NCBI RefSeq assembly: GCF_017315755.1
Contig: NZ_JAFLRJ010000066.1
Coordinates: 1 to 36,946, forward strand
DNA: 36,946 nt
DNA from: Streptomyces beijiangensis
Lineage (GTDB): Bacteria > Actinomycetota > Actinomycetes > Streptomycetales > Streptomycetaceae
Reading direction: 5' to 3'
Part shown: piece after piece, positions 8,761 through 17,500 of the stretch
How the letters are laid out: each line of letters begins with the position of its first letter
Numbering within the stretch: position 1 is the stretch's first letter
Position numbers and translations under genes: made by a program
The notes under the pieces: model-generated
The model's database searches: none
Told to the model about the DNA's origin: nothing
The model's input: only the letters and a program-made list of their open reading frames with translations

Positions 8761-8791
8761 ACGCCCCCTGCCCTCACCGTGCAGGGGGCGT
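8761..8791. terminator. Bidirectional terminator between GH101 and the TIM-barrel hydrolase gene
   Basis: ACGCCCCCTGC and GCAGGGGGCGT form perfect 11-bp arms around a 9-nt loop, between the convergent stops at 8745 and 8798. It can serve both strands. No long T run is present, as is usual in streptomycetes. Confidence 0.85.
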
Positions 8792-8797
8792 ACGACC

Positions 8798-10762
8798 TCA
8801 GGCGTTGCTGCTCAGGACGACGAACTCCCACTGGCCCAGGGGGCGTTCGGTGACGACACGGCCGTCCTTCCACCGCGCGGCGATCCGCTCACCGTCCGCC
8901 GTGACCTGGACGACGGCCCCCGGCTCCGGCATTCCGGCGGGCAGCCGCAGGGAGAACTCCGACACCGCGTCGGGCGATGCGTTCCAGACCACGAGCCGCC
9001 ACACAGTGCCGTCGGTGAGCGCCTGCGGCACGAGCCAGGGGTGTCCGCAGGCACGGGCCTGCGCGGAGCCGGAGAGCCAGTCCAGTACGGCGCCCAACTG
9101 GGCCTCGCGCTGGGGGTTCATGAGGACCTGGCCGGGTGTGTGCGCGGGCCAGGGCGTGATCGCGACCCGGCCGCCCGTATCGTTGCCGTACAGCATCAGT
9201 CCGGGGCCCTGCTCCCGTCCGAGCTGGTCGACCATGGTGCTCGCGACGCGGACCGAGGGGGACGGGGTCGCGTGCAGCATGAGCGCGGCGTCGTAACTCT
9301 CGGTGTCCGCGGAGATCCGGCAGCCGGGCCGCAGCGCGAACTCCGGGTCCGTGCACACCTCCCGGGCGAATCCGCCGCGTCCGGCCGCGGCCCCTTCGAG
9401 GCCGATCAGCGGTCCGTATCCGCGCTCGAAGAGGATCCGCGCCGCCACGCCGTCGAGCAGGAGTCCGCCCGTCAGCCACCGGCGGAGCTCCTCGTCCGGG
9501 TACGCCCACGCCGCCTCGCCCGACAGGGCGTTGACCGCGGCGCCGCCGCGCGCCGTGACCGCATGGCCCGCAGCGCCCAGCAGGCCGGCCCAGGAGCCGT
9601 GCGGGACCACCAGCGACTGCCAGCGGGGACCGTCGGCACGGGCGAGGCGGCCCGTGTCCTCGGACCACGGGAGGCCGATGCCCGTGGTGCGCAGCGACTT
9701 GGGGAACAGCTCGGACAGCCAGTCGAAGGTGTCCCGCCACCGGGCGAGGAACGCGGCGCGGCCCGGTTCGTCGTCGGGGTGGTTGCCGAGGAAGTCGTAG
9801 AGGCTGACGGCCAGTCCGTCGCAGCCCAGGACATGGGCGAGCGACATCTGGGCCGCGGTCTGCCGGAAGGACTTGTTCCACTGCCCGTACGGCCAGCACT
9901 CGATCTCCGGCAGGCTGATCACCCGGTCCGGCTGCTCGCGCCGCTGCATGTCCAACTGGAGTGCCGCGTACGGGAGATCACGGCCATGCCCGTCGGAGTA
10001 CCCCCAGAAGTGCGGCCGGTGCAGCGCCGCGAGGTCGAGCCAGGCCGACCAGTCGCGCCCCTCGGCGGCGTGCTGGTCGGTCCGCGAGGACATCAGGCCG
10101 AGCCGGTCGCCCAGGATCTCCCGCCAGGAGGTGAGGAGTTCGCGTCCCGTCTCGTCCCAGAAGTCCAGCCACAGACCGCGCCAGGGGTGCGGTTCGCCTG
10201 GCGCGGTGCAGGCGGCCACCAGCTCGTCGCGCTCTGCGAGCACTCCGGTGCGGCGGGCGAACTCGTCGAGATGGAGCGGGCAGAAGCAGCCGCCCCAGTC
10301 CAGCGGGCGGTGGTTGTGCAGCCGGATGTCGTCCTCGATCCAGACCGCGCAGACGTCCTCGTCGGCGTACCGGCGGAGTGTCGAGGCGAAGTACGCGCGC
10401 CAGCCGGGGTCGAGCGGGCAGACCTGGGCGGCGGCGGACCTACCGTACTGGTCGACCATCGGTTGCCACGGCTGGTCGGGGGTGAGCGTACGGCCCCAGT
10501 CGCTGTGGCCCACCGTGTGGCCGGGGTTGAGGCTGACGTCGACGCCGGCCGTACGAAGCCGGGTGCGCCAGGGGCGGGTGGCGTCCAGCCACGCGCCGAT
10601 CCGCTGCGGGCTGTCGTGGCCGTCGTTGAACTCCATCCCGAAGAGGAAGACGCAGATCTCGTCGGCGCGGGAGTCGTGCGCCAGGGCGAGCAGCCGGTCG
10701 CCGACGGATTCCGGGTCGTCGGCGGGGTCCACCTGCAGGCGAAGGACATAGCGCGTGGCCAC
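8798..10762 (-). CDS. Cytoplasmic GH42-like TIM-barrel hydrolase of unassigned family
   Basis: A 654-residue protein without a signal peptide. I cannot place it in a named glycoside hydrolase family. The first 350 or so residues look like a clan GH-A barrel. E143 in AVWIEDDIRLHNH is followed by a GGCFCPLHLDEF segment recalling the CxC...F element of GH42 beta-galactosidases, and E286 or E288 in SLPEIECWPYG stands where a nucleophile would be expected. A middle domain (about 375-560) resembles the GH42 trimerisation domain, and the last 80 residues (ending RPLGQWEFVVLSSNA) form a beta-sandwich. The GTG start has GGAGGT about 10 nt upstream. A perfect TTGACA -35 lies beyond, with the regulon operator between it and the start. 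The inferred role is intracellular cleavage of the oligosaccharide released by GH101 or of a related galactoside. Confidence 0.6.
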   Translation of the reverse strand: MATRYVLRLQVDPADDPESVGDRLLALAHDSRADEICVFLFGMEFNDGHDSPQRIGAWLDATRPWRTRLRTAGVDVSLNPGHTVGHSDWGRTLTPDQPWQPMVDQYGRSAAAQVCPLDPGWRAYFASTLRRYADEDVCAVWIEDDIRLHNHRPLDWGGCFCPLHLDEFARRTGVLAERDELVAACTAPGEPHPWRGLWLDFWDETGRELLTSWREILGDRLGLMSSRTDQHAAEGRDWSAWLDLAALHRPHFWGYSDGHGRDLPYAALQLDMQRREQPDRVISLPEIECWPYGQWNKSFRQTAAQMSLAHVLGCDGLAVSLYDFLGNHPDDEPGRAAFLARWRDTFDWLSELFPKSLRTTGIGLPWSEDTGRLARADGPRWQSLVVPHGSWAGLLGAAGHAVTARGGAAVNALSGEAAWAYPDEELRRWLTGGLLLDGVAARILFERGYGPLIGLEGAAAGRGGFAREVCTDPEFALRPGCRISADTESYDAALMLHATPSPSVRVASTMVDQLGREQGPGLMLYGNDTGGRVAITPWPAHTPGQVLMNPQREAQLGAVLDWLSGSAQARACGHPWLVPQALTDGTVWRLVVWNASPDAVSEFSLRLPAGMPEPGAVVQVTADGERIAARWKDGRVVTERPLGQWEFVVLSSNA

Positions 10763-10805
10763 TGGTTTCCTACCTCCGGATCATGGGTTCACCGGAGAGT
10801 GGCAA

Positions 10806-10818
10806 CTAAGCAGCTAAG
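10806..10818. promoter_or_regulatory. Regulon operator copy C, in the promoter of the TIM-barrel hydrolase
   Basis: CTAAGCAGCTAAG matches the odd palindrome with one mismatch. On the minus strand a perfect TTGACA (plus-strand 10820-10825) is followed by the operator and then, after an 18-nt spacer, by CACTCT as a possible -10. The operator therefore fills the promoter spacer, a standard repressor arrangement. It lies directly after the stop of the GntR-type gene (10822-10824), whose last codons overlap the -35 box. Confidence 0.65.
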
Positions 10819-10821
10819 CTG

Positions 10822-11526
10822 TCAATGGGTCGGGGTGTGCAGATCCTTCTCGGTCTCCGCCAGGTGGGTGTCCATCGCCGACGTGGCGCCCTCCGCGTCG
10901 CCCGCCAGGATGGCGTCGAGGATCGTGCGGTGGGCGGCCACCGTCGTCTCGTGGCTGTCGCCGCGCCGGGTGTGGCCCGTGTAGCTGGCCAGCCGCTGAT
11001 CGCGCAGCACGTCGGAGAGCGAGTCGAGGAGCAGCGAGAGCATGCCGTTGCCTGCCTGGGCGGCGACCTCGGCGTGGAAGGCGATGTCCAGATCGACGAA
11101 CCGCTCCCGGTCGTCGGCCGACTCCGCCATCTCCGCCAGCAGTGCGGCGGCGCCGTCCAGTGAGCCCTCGCCCGCGGCCAGCCGGTCCGCGGCGCGGCGG
11201 GTCAGGGCGCCCTCGATGGCCCGGCGGGCGTCCATCACATCGCCGTAACTCAGCGACTCCTGACGGAGCCTGAAGCGCAGGATCTGCCCGAACACCTTGG
11301 CCGTGGGGACGTTGACGCGGGCCGGGCGGCCCTGGCTGGAGACGAGGATCTCGCGGGCCGACAGGGTGCGGATGGCCTCGCGTACCGCCAGCCGGTTGAC
11401 CTCGAAGCGGGTGGCCAGCTCGCCCTCGGGCGGAATCACGTCCCCGGGCTTGAGCCCGGTCTCCTCGATCAGCGCGATGATCTCGTCGGCGACCTGATCG
11501 GCCAGGGTGGTGCGGCGTACGGCCAC
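10822..11526 (-). CDS. FadR-subfamily GntR transcriptional regulator
   Basis: A 234-residue protein. It has an N-terminal GntR winged helix (about residues 5-72, including PGDVIPPEGELATRFEVNRLAVREAIRTL) and a C-terminal all-helical FCD ligand domain (about 95-225). The Asp and His residues in DLDIAFHAEV, HETTVAAHRTI and MDTHLAE are the usual FCD metal-binding positions. FCD domains usually bind small organic acids such as sugar acids, and the protein typically represses until the ligand arrives. The GTG start at 11526 has GAGGAG at good spacing. It diverges from the SDR gene and carries an operator copy in its own promoter region, so it is probably autoregulated. It is the natural candidate to bind the four CTTAGC-N-GCTAAG copies in this locus. 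Confidence 0.92.
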   Translation of the reverse strand: MAVRRTTLADQVADEIIALIEETGLKPGDVIPPEGELATRFEVNRLAVREAIRTLSAREILVSSQGRPARVNVPTAKVFGQILRFRLRQESLSYGDVMDARRAIEGALTRRAADRLAAGEGSLDGAAALLAEMAESADDRERFVDLDIAFHAEVAAQAGNGMLSLLLDSLSDVLRDQRLASYTGHTRRGDSHETTVAAHRTILDAILAGDAEGATSAMDTHLAETEKDLHTPTH

Positions 11527-11544
11527 GGTCGGTCTCCTCGACTA

Positions 11545-11557
11545 CTGGGCAGCTAGG
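11545..11557. promoter_or_regulatory. Regulon operator copy D, between the regulator and SDR genes
   Basis: CTGGGCAGCTAGG is the weakest of the four copies, with three mismatches to CTTAGCAGCTAAG. It is still followed by CTG as copies A and C are (AGCTAGGCTG is shared exactly with copy A). It sits 18 bp before the regulator start and about 60 bp before the SDR start, and could control both. A weak autoregulatory site is common for such repressors. Confidence 0.55.
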
Positions 11558-11617
11558 CTGACAAGTGTAAGGGTGGGGGCAACAGTTCACTGCGGCCGTT
11601 TCGAAGGGGAGTACACC

Positions 11618-12385
11618 ATGGGGCGGTTGGCCGACAAGGTCGTCCTGGTCACCGGGGGAGCACGCGGCATCGGGCGGGCGATCGCGGAGACCGCGGCGCG
11701 CGAGGGCGCGACCGTCGTCGTGTTCGACCTGGACGAGCACGCGGGGGCCGAAGTGCGCGACGCGCTGGCCGCGGTGGGAGCGCAGGGGCTCGTGCGGCAG
11801 GTGGACGTCACCGACAGCGTTGCCGTCGCGGCGGCGACGGACGAGGCCGTCACGGTGTTCGGCTCCGTCGACGTGCTGGTGAACAACGCGGGCCGCAATG
11901 TCTACGCGGACCCCGTGGTGATGACCGAGGCCGAATGGGACCAGGTCTTCGACGTGGACCTCAAGGCCGCCTTCCTCTGTGCGAAGTACGCCCTGCCCTC
12001 GATGATCGCGCGGGGCAGCGGCTCGATCGTCAACATCGCCTCGCTGCACGCCAGGCTCACCTGCACCGGCATGTACCCGTATGCCGCGGCGAAGGCCGGG
12101 CTGATCGGCCTCACCCGGTCGATGGCACTCGACGTGGCCCGCCACGGCGTGCGGGTCAACGCGGTGAGCCCCGGCTACATCCGTACCGCCCTGGTCGACG
12201 AGTACTTCGCCCAGCACCCGGACCGCGAGGTGGAGCCCAAGGCGCTCGAAGCCCAGCCGCTGGGCAGGTTCGGGACTCCGGAGGAGGTCGCCGAAGTGGT
12301 CTGCTTCCTGGCCTCCGACGCCGCCTCGTACGTCACGGGAGCGGACTGGGCCGTCGACGGAGGGCTCGGCGTGCGCTTCGCATGA
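11618..12385 (+). CDS. SDR-family sugar dehydrogenase
   Basis: A 255-residue classical short-chain dehydrogenase. It has TGGARGIG (residues 12-19) for nucleotide binding, NNAG (89-92) and the catalytic S142, Y155 and K159 (YPYAAAK). The acidic residue after beta-2 (VVFDLDE) favours NAD over NADP. The start at 11618 is chosen because GAAGGGGA lies 7 nt upstream and the protein then begins MGRLADKVVLVTGG, as its relatives do; an upstream in-frame extension has no ribosome site. In this setting its likely job is oxidation of an aldose to its lactone, the entry step of the oxidative sugar pathway, although SDR substrates cannot be read from sequence. No lactonase gene was found nearby; the lactone may open spontaneously or by an enzyme encoded elsewhere. 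Confidence 0.87.
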   Translation: MGRLADKVVLVTGGARGIGRAIAETAAREGATVVVFDLDEHAGAEVRDALAAVGAQGLVRQVDVTDSVAVAAATDEAVTVFGSVDVLVNNAGRNVYADPVVMTEAEWDQVFDVDLKAAFLCAKYALPSMIARGSGSIVNIASLHARLTCTGMYPYAAAKAGLIGLTRSMALDVARHGVRVNAVSPGYIRTALVDEYFAQHPDREVEPKALEAQPLGRFGTPEEVAEVVCFLASDAASYVTGADWAVDGGLGVRFA

Positions 12386-12433
12386 AGGGGCCGGGACGGG
12401 GCACCTGATCATGCACACCGTCCCCGCACCCCC

Positions 12434-12673
12434 ATGGAGACCACCGTGCTGCTGGCCCACCCCGTCATCCTCCGCAACCTCGTCGCACGCTACGAGGCCC
12501 TCGTCGTGCTCCAGGCCGAGAACGGTTCAAGCGACGCCCGCAGGGAGAAGGAGGACGTGGCGTACATGCTCTGTGTCGCCACGGGTACGGGGGATGTGGA
12601 CACGGCACTGGTCGCCGCCGTGCACGGCCTCCCCGGGGCCCGTACCGCCGACGATTCCGTGCTCAGCGGCTGA
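12434..12673 (+). CDS. DUF5133 family small protein
   Basis: A 79-residue protein. The pattern LLAHPVILRNLVARYEALVVLQAENG...DVAYMLCVATGTGDVDTALVAAVHGLPGA matches the actinobacterial DUF5133 family, whose function is unknown and which is found mostly in streptomycetes. It starts 48 nt after the SDR stop and ends 78 nt before the aldehyde dehydrogenase, on the same strand, so it probably belongs to the same transcript. The ATG at 12434 has no clear Shine-Dalgarno site, and a GTG at 12446 is an alternative start. No membrane segment or signal peptide is visible; the sequence is predicted to be mostly helical. Confidence 0.75.
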   Translation: METTVLLAHPVILRNLVARYEALVVLQAENGSSDARREKEDVAYMLCVATGTGDVDTALVAAVHGLPGARTADDSVLSG

Positions 12674-12751
12674 CCGGCCGCCCTGTCCGCGTTTGCGGGC
12701 GCGCGCCCGGCGCGGCAGGGTCGAAGGAGCGAGTGCGAGGAGGAATTTCCC

Positions 12752-14149
12752 ATGCCCATCGCGACGGTCAACCCCGCGAACGGCGAGACGCTGCTGACAT
12801 TCGACGCGCTGGGGCCCGAGGAGACCGAGCAGCGGCTGGCCGCCGCGGCCGAGGCCTTCCGGACCTATCGCAACACGGGCTTCGACGAGCGGGCGCGTCT
12901 CCTTGAGCGGGCCGCCGACCTCCTCGACGAGGACCGCGACGTCATCGCCCGCACCATGACCACCGAGATGGGCAAGCCCCTGGCGGCGGCACGTGCGGAA
13001 GCGGCGAAGTGCGCGAAGGCGATGCGCTGGTACGCCACGCACGCCGAGGAACTGCTGGCCGACGAGCTGCCCTCCAAGGCGGACGTCAAGGACTCCGGCG
13101 CCTCCCGTGCGTACACCCGCTACCGGCCGCTCGGCGTGGTGCTGGCCGTGATGCCGTGGAACTTCCCGCTCTGGCAGGTCGTACGGTTCGCCGCCCCGGC
13201 CCTGATGGCGGGCAACACGGGCCTGCTCAAGCACGCGTCGAACGTCCCGCAGACCGCCCTCTATCTGGAGGACCTCTTCCGCCGGGCCGGATTCCCCGAG
13301 GGCTGCTTCCAGACCCTGCTGGTCGGCTCCGGCGCCATCGAGTCCATCCTGCGCGACCCCCGGGTGGCGGCAGCGACCCTCACCGGCAGCGAGCCCGCCG
13401 GCCGGTCGGTCGCCGCGATCGCCGGGGACGAGGTCAAGAAGACCGTCCTGGAGCTGGGCGGCAGCGACCCCTATGTGGTGATGGCCTCCGCCGACGTCGA
13501 GAAGGCCGCCGCCACCGCGGTCACCGCACGGGTGCAGAACAACGGCCAGTCGTGCATCGCCGCCAAGCGCTTCATCGTCCACACGGAGGTCTACGACGCC
13601 TTCGTGGAGCGCTTCGCCGGAGCGATGGCCGCGCTGACCGTCGGCGACCCGATGGAAGAGGCGACCGACGTCGGGCCGCTCGCCAGCGAGCAGGGCCGCG
13701 CCGATCTGGAAGAGCTGGTGGACGACGCCGTACACCGCGGCGCGACCGTGCTCTGCGGGGCCGAACGGCCCAAGGGCCTCGACCTGGGCTGGTACTACGC
13801 ACCGACCGTCCTCGCCGGGATCACCCCGCAGATGCGCATCCACCAGGAGGAGACCTTCGGCCCCGTGGCCACGGTCTACCGGGTCGACAGCATCGACGAG
13901 GCGGTCGAGCTCGCCAACGACACGCCCTTCGGGCTGAGTTCGAACGTCTGGACGCGCGACGAGGCGGAGACCGAACGTTTCGTACGGGACCTGGACGCCG
14001 GTGGTGTCTTCTTCAACGGCATGACCGCATCCCACCCCGCCCTGCCCTTCGGCGGCACCAAGCGCTCCGGTTACGGGCGCGAGCTCGCCGCCCACGGCAT
14101 CCGCGAGTTCTGCAACATCACCACCATCTGGCACGCAGCCGTGGAGTGA
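12752..14149 (+). CDS. Aldehyde dehydrogenase, succinate-semialdehyde dehydrogenase-like
   Basis: A 465-residue aldehyde dehydrogenase. Key residues are N137 (MPWNFPL), the general base E234 (LELGGSDPYV) and the nucleophile C268 (NNGQSCIAAKR). The FNGMTASHPALPFGGTKRSGYGREL ending matches the NADP-dependent succinate-semialdehyde dehydrogenase branch (GabD/Sad-like), which is also the branch recruited for alpha-ketoglutarate semialdehyde in pentose oxidation. GAGGAGG lies upstream of the ATG at normal spacing. Downstream of the SDR and DUF5133 genes and before a strong terminator, it is probably the last gene of the regulon's plus-strand operon. It would oxidise the aldehyde produced by the DHDPS-family enzyme: alpha-ketoglutarate semialdehyde in a Weimberg route or glyceraldehyde in a DeLey-Doudoroff route. 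A separate role in GABA metabolism is possible. Confidence 0.9.
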   Translation: MPIATVNPANGETLLTFDALGPEETEQRLAAAAEAFRTYRNTGFDERARLLERAADLLDEDRDVIARTMTTEMGKPLAAARAEAAKCAKAMRWYATHAEELLADELPSKADVKDSGASRAYTRYRPLGVVLAVMPWNFPLWQVVRFAAPALMAGNTGLLKHASNVPQTALYLEDLFRRAGFPEGCFQTLLVGSGAIESILRDPRVAAATLTGSEPAGRSVAAIAGDEVKKTVLELGGSDPYVVMASADVEKAAATAVTARVQNNGQSCIAAKRFIVHTEVYDAFVERFAGAMAALTVGDPMEEATDVGPLASEQGRADLEELVDDAVHRGATVLCGAERPKGLDLGWYYAPTVLAGITPQMRIHQEETFGPVATVYRVDSIDEAVELANDTPFGLSSNVWTRDEAETERFVRDLDAGGVFFNGMTASHPALPFGGTKRSGYGRELAAHGIREFCNITTIWHAAVE

Positions 14150-14171
14150 TCCCAGCCCGCACCTCCACCTA

Positions 14172-14201
14172 CGCCCCCGTCGGCATCAGCCGGCGGGGGC
14201 G
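14172..14201 (+). terminator. Terminator hairpin after the aldehyde dehydrogenase gene
   Basis: CGCCCCCGTCGG and CCGGCGGGGGCG pair around a 6-nt loop, with a single G-T type pair in the stem, followed by GTTTC. It starts 22 nt after the stop codon and marks the end of the sugar-catabolism locus. Confidence 0.8.
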
Positions 14202-14305
14202 TTTCGCGTATGCCCGGGCGCACCGGTAATCGCGTGGTAACTGCGCTCTCCTACGGTTCCGACCGGCTCGTATCCGGGCCGCAGCCCATCGCCGCAAGGA
14301 GCGCC

Positions 14306-14578
14306 ATGTCCGCCGAACCGCATGCCGACCGGGCCGTCCACGCCCTGATCGATGCGGGAGGCGAACCGTGGTCGCGCGTCAGGCCGTTGCTGGAGCGCCG
14401 CTGCCAGGAACTGCCCGCCGCGTCGCTCATCGAGCTGCACAGTTCCGACCCGCAGGTGTGCGAGGCCGTGCCCGGCTGGTGCGCCGGGCGCGGCGGGGTC
14501 GTGACGGCCCATGAGGAACGCGATGGCGCCGCTCTGTTCTGGATACGGACACCGTCGGCCCGTTCTGAGGAGAGCTAG
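14306..14578 (+). CDS. TusA/SirA-fold protein lacking the sulfur-carrying cysteine
   Basis: A 90-residue protein. The second half, SLIELHSSDPQVCEAVPGWCAGRGGVVTAHEERDG, follows the TusA/SirA pattern (beta strand, SDDP, helix ending in an aromatic-Cys pair, second strand). Aligned by eye, the N-terminal CPxP motif that carries the persulfide in TusA is replaced by GGEPW, so the active-site cysteine is missing. C61 and C68 (in QVCEAVPGWC) remain, but not at the catalytic position. It is therefore unlikely to be a sulfurtransferase and may be a regulatory or structural derivative. The ATG at 14306 has AAGGA 6 nt upstream. Its TAG stop is immediately followed by the ATG of the subtilase gene, so the two are translationally coupled. 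Confidence 0.6.
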   Translation: MSAEPHADRAVHALIDAGGEPWSRVRPLLERRCQELPAASLIELHSSDPQVCEAVPGWCAGRGGVVTAHEERDGAALFWIRTPSARSEES

Positions 14579-17500
14579 ATGAGACATCCCGTCCGAGTGT
14601 GCCTGGCGGCGGCAGTAGCCGTGGCCGGGCTCTGGGCCCCGGCCGCAAGTGCCGCTGTCCCGCAGGCCGTTCCTTCGGAGGCCACCGCCGCCAAGGCTTC
14701 GGCCGTGGTCAGGACCGCCACCGTCACGCTGGTGACGGGCGACCGGGTGACCGCCACCACCACCGCTGACGGGAAGACGGCGTACAGCGCCGTCCCCGCA
14801 GAGGGTTCCGCGCCCGGCACCTTCCTCAGCCGCACCGACGTGGGCGGCGACAGCTACTTCTACCCGACCGATGTGATCGGGAAGGTCGGCACGGTCCTGG
14901 ACCGTGAGCTGTTCAACGTGAGCGCCCTGATCCGCGACGGCTACGACGACGCGCACCGCGCCTCGCTGCCGCTCATCGTCCAGGACAGCTCTGCGGCCAC
15001 CCCGCAGGTGCTGACCGGCTCGGGCCCGCTCACCCGCAAGCGCACCTTCACCTCGCTGCGCGCGCACGCCGCCGTACTCGACAAGAAGCAGGCCGGCGAC
15101 TTCGGCGACGACATCGACCAGGGTCTCGGCGGGGTGAAGAAGATCTGGCTCGACGGGAAGACGAAGGCGGACGCCCTCGACCGTAACCTCACCCAGATCA
15201 ACGCCCCGCAGGCCTGGGCCGCCGGAGCCAGTGGCGCGGGCGTCAAGCTCGCCGTCCTGGACACCGGCGCCGACCCCACCCACCCCGACCTCGCGGGCCG
15301 GATATCGGAGTCCGCGGACTTCACCGGTACGGGATCGAGCGTCGACGGTCACGGCCACGGCACGCATGTCGCCGCGACCGTCGCGGGCAGCGGCGCGGGT
15401 GCGCCCGGTGAGCGCTCCGGCGTCGCACCCAAGGCCGACCTGCTCGTCGGCAAGGTCCTGGACAACTCAGGATCGGGCACCGACTCGCAGGTCATCGCCG
15501 GTATGGAGTGGGCCGTCGCGCAAGGCGCCCGCGTCATCAGCATGTCGCTGGGCAGCGGTCCCACCGACGGCACCGACCCGGTGTCCACGTCGCTGGAGAA
15601 GCTCAGCGAGGACTCCGGCGCACTGTTCGTGGTCGCCGCGGGCAACGCGGGCCCGGGCGTGGGCACGGTCGGAGCCCCGTCCGTCGCCCCCGCCGCGCTG
15701 TCCGTCGCCGCCGTCGACTACTCCAACGCCACCGCGTCGTTCTCCAGCCGCGGACCGGCACTCGCCGCCGGTGTCGTGAAGCCCGAGATCGCCGCCCCCG
15801 GCGTGAACATCGTCGCCGCCCGCGCCGCGGGCACCAACCTGGGCACCGTCCAGACGAACCCCGACTACACCGCCCTCTCCGGCACTTCCATGGCGACACC
15901 CCAGGTGGCGGGCGCCGCCGCACTGGTCGCCGAGGAGCACCCGGACTGGAAGGCGGGCCAGATCAAGTCGGCCCTCATGGGCAGCGCCGCCAAGCTCACC
16001 AGCTCGGTGTACGAGACGGGCGCGGGCCTCACGGACGCCGCGGCCGCACTCAAGCAGAGCGTCGTCTCCGACACGACCGCGGCCGACTTCGGCCGGATGG
16101 ACGGGGCCGGGACCTCGACCCGTACGGTCACCTTCACCAACACCTCGTCGTCGGCGACCACGCTCGACCTGGCGGGGGCGCTGACTCGCTCCGACGGCGT
16201 CCCGCCGGCCGGAATGACCACCGTCTCGCCCGCCAAGCTCGACCTGGCCGCAGGCGCCAGCGGCACCGCGACGGTCACTGTGGACACCACCGGCACGCCC
16301 ACCGGCACCTACAGCGGCACACTCACCGCGACCCCCGCCGGCGGTCAGGCCCTGCGCATCCCGATGGTCCTGGACCGCGCGACGACGGTCACCGTCAAGG
16401 CGATCGGCCGGGACGGCACTCCCGCCATGGCCGATATGACCATGATCAACACGGACAACGGCACCGTGGTGCAGACGGGCATCGGCGCCACGGGAACGCG
16501 TGACGTCCGGGTCCCCGACGGCCGCTACATGGCGCTCGCCACCGTGCGCTTCAAGATCGATGGCGTGCCCGCCGTGGCCATGATGACCCTCGACCGCAAG
16601 GCCGACCAGAACGAGATCGTCTTCGACGCCCGTACGACCCGCCCCTGGACGGCGTCGGTGCAGGGCTTCAAGACCCGCAATGAACTGCTCATCGGCAACC
16701 TCGGCCGGTTCATGCCCAACGGCAGCCTGTTCATCAACCACAGCATGCTGGCAGGCGGCGCCTACGGCACCTTCGGCGACCAGGCGATCTGGGTGAGCCC
16801 CACGGAGAACGTGGAGCCGGACACGGTACAGGTCGCCGAGCACCGCCGGCTCGTCAACGCCGACAGCGACATCACCAAGGGCGACGCCAGCACCCTCTTC
16901 GACCTGACCTTCTCCGACGCGACGGTGCCGGCCACCGGCCCCTGGCACCAGCTGTCCCGCAAGGACGTGACCAAGCTCGCCAAGGTGCGGGCCACGTACA
17001 AGGCCTTCAACGGCGACTACCGCCAGCAGGAGGGCACCACGGTCTACGGCGACGACATCTACGGCCTCAACATGACCACCCCGTCCTACGTCGCGGTGCC
17101 GCGGGTCCGCACCGAGTACATCTCCGCCGAGGGCCGCACCTGGGCCAAGCTCAACTACCGGCGCACGCTGCACACGGTGATGGACTACGACCTCATGTAC
17201 CGGACGTTCGAGCCCGGGAAGCAGTCCCGCGACACCTGGTACACCGCCCCCTACACGGTCCGCACCACGGGCACCGCGACCGGCAACCGTCTTCAGCTGA
17301 CGGTCGACGACGCGGTCGACGCGCAGGGCCGGAAGGCCCAGTACAGCGACTTCACCTACCCGCGGACCTGGACGCCCACCACCAGCCTCTACCGCGACGG
17401 CTCCCTCGTCACCGAGGGACCGGGCAGCTCGATCGACAAGACCTTCACCGGCAGCGGCGCCGCCGACTACCGTCTCGAGCGGACCTTCGCCTCCGGTGAG

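Noticed and set aside
12386..12433. GGGAC...GTCCC as a terminator between the SDR and DUF5133 genes
   Set aside because: The arms are short with a long loop and mismatches; an operon is more likely.
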